Source: an uncultured Clostridia bacterium
GTDB taxonomy: Bacteria > Bacillota > Clostridia > Christensenellales > Aristaeellaceae
Length of the DNA: 5,250 nucleotides
Assembly: GCA_934636425.1 (NCBI GenBank)
Contig: CAKUAV010000187.1
Location: 1-5,250 of the forward strand
Direction: 5' to 3'
The notes beneath the pieces are model-generated. The model was not told the origin of the DNA. It saw nothing but the letters and a program-made list of their open reading frames with translations, and made no database searches. Within the stretch, counting starts at the first letter, position 1. The number at the start of each line of letters is the position of its first letter. This document shows positions 4,392 through 5,250 of the stretch, in pieces. The translations under genes and the position numbers were made by a program.

Positions 4392-5250
4392 GGCGGCTAT
4401 TTGGATTCTCATGGCGGCGCTGGCGCTGGGCGGCTGCTCGCTGGCGCGGGAGGACGCGGCGGGCAGCGCCGATCAGTTCGTGGGCGTAAACGTCGCGCTG
4501 GCGCGGCTTGAGGGCGCGTATGAGGCCGACAGGGAATACGCGCTGGACGGCAGCGAAAGCTATATTGCGCTGATCGAGGAGACGGACGAGGGCACCGGCG
4601 ACAAAAGCGTCGGCTTTGAGATGGGCGCGTGGATTATGGAGCCGAAGCAGGCGATCCACATCAACGACGTTTCGAAGAACGCCGGACGGCGCGCGCAGAC
4701 CCGCCGCGAGGAGACGTATTCCATCGAGGCGAGCGTCTATATGGCGCCCGACGGACTCGGCGATCACAACCTCAGCTGTCGGCTCGATCCGGTCTATCGG
4801 CGCGCGGACGGCACGCTCTACGCCGTTTCCAAAGCGGTCGGCGTGGCGGGTTCGGTCAGCAGCAGCACGCAGAAGCAGTCGGCCACCTACGATGTAAAGG
4901 ATAATGACGGCAAAACGGTCACACGCACGGTTGAAGTCAGCGTGACGCTGAATGTGAAAGCACCCGTCGAGCGCGCCGTGATCAGCGAGATGAGCGCGGA
5001 CAACGCGGTTCTTGCGCGGCATGAGCTGGATTTTGATGCGCTCGAGAAGGCCGGCTGGACGATGAACGTCTCGAGAGACGCTGAATGGCTGCTGGTCGAA
5101 AAGTACGAGGATGGCAAAGTAAGGCGCGCCGTGTGCGAATTTGAAAGCGACTCTCGGGCGCGATGCGGCTTTTTGCGGCCTCAGGGCGGCGTTTCACTGC
5201 CCGAAGGCTGCGTGGCGCTCGGCTTTCAGACGCTGACGATCACGCGCGGC
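4375..5250 (+). CDS. Putative secreted lipoprotein of unknown function (3' end outside window)
   Basis: The frame stays open for 292 codons from ATG 4375 to the window end, so the protein is truncated here by the window. It starts with a lipoprotein signal peptide: MKRRIR, a hydrophobic core, then the lipobox LGGC with Cys21 as the lipid anchor, followed by a small acidic spacer. GGAGGAGG at 4361-4368 gives a strong ribosome site inside the HTH gene. The mature part is soluble, with alternating charged and beta-prone stretches (for example SVYMAPDGLGDHNLSCRLDPVYRR and TVEVSVTLNVKAP). A Ser/Thr-rich patch (about residues 160-170) and four cysteines (135, 254, 264, 279) follow. I recognise no family. 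It presumably sits on the outer face of the membrane that holds the first gene's product; joint function is inferred only from operon position. Confidence 0.8.
   Translation, partial: MKRRIRAAIWILMAALALGGCSLAREDAAGSADQFVGVNVALARLEGAYEADREYALDGSESYIALIEETDEGTGDKSVGFEMGAWIMEPKQAIHINDVSKNAGRRAQTRREETYSIEASVYMAPDGLGDHNLSCRLDPVYRRADGTLYAVSKAVGVAGSVSSSTQKQSATYDVKDNDGKTVTRTVEVSVTLNVKAPVERAVISEMSADNAVLARHELDFDALEKAGWTMNVSRDAEWLLVEKYEDGKVRRAVCEFESDSRARCGFLRPQGGVSLPEGCVALGFQTLTITRG

Noticed and set aside
3099..4412. Long minus-strand open frame opposite the membrane protein and HTH genes
   Set aside because: It has low-complexity Arg/Gln/Ala composition, runs antisense to three supported genes and covers their promoter.

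Overview
The window looks like chromosomal DNA of a GC-rich member of the Bacillota, most likely a gut-type Clostridia lineage. The reasons are strong GGAGG-type ribosome binding sites, sigma-A-like promoters (TTGACA, 17 bp, TATAAT-like), a CCA-encoded tRNA-His, and families typical of that group: a TcdE/Cp-1-like holin, a C40 endolysin, a small ferredoxin-thioredoxin-reductase-like protein and a YozG-type regulator. Coding sequence is rich in GCG, CTG and CGC codons, while the promoter regions are AT-rich. I do not assign a genus.

Positions 1-1646 hold a phage-type lysis cassette. Two consecutive hairpins lie in the leader, followed by a four-helix-type holin (183-626), an overlapping endolysin with peptidase, peptidoglycan-binding and SH3 domains (607-1599), and a strong GC hairpin terminator. 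The flank that would show whether this is the end of a prophage is outside the window. Positions 1647-1960 contain a perfect 13-bp inverted repeat with no T-tract, then a self-contained tRNA-His(GTG) gene with its own promoter and terminator.

Positions 1961-3052 hold two convergent single genes: an orphan Pol-beta-type nucleotidyltransferase on the plus strand and a 65-residue six-cysteine FTR-catalytic-chain-like protein on the minus strand. They share a hairpin terminator, and the second has a near-consensus promoter.

Positions 3053-5250 are the most interesting part. A tightly packed operon encodes a polytopic membrane protein with a DUF2975-like C-terminus, a YozG-like Cro/C1-type HTH regulator and a secreted lipoprotein of unknown function that runs off the window. 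The promoter carries two near-identical 21-bp dyad repeats exactly 42 bp apart. One contains the -35 box; the other sits at the start of the transcript and abuts the ribosome binding site, where it can also fold as an RNA hairpin. The simplest model is an envelope-associated system autoregulated by its small HTH protein. That model is an inference from layout.
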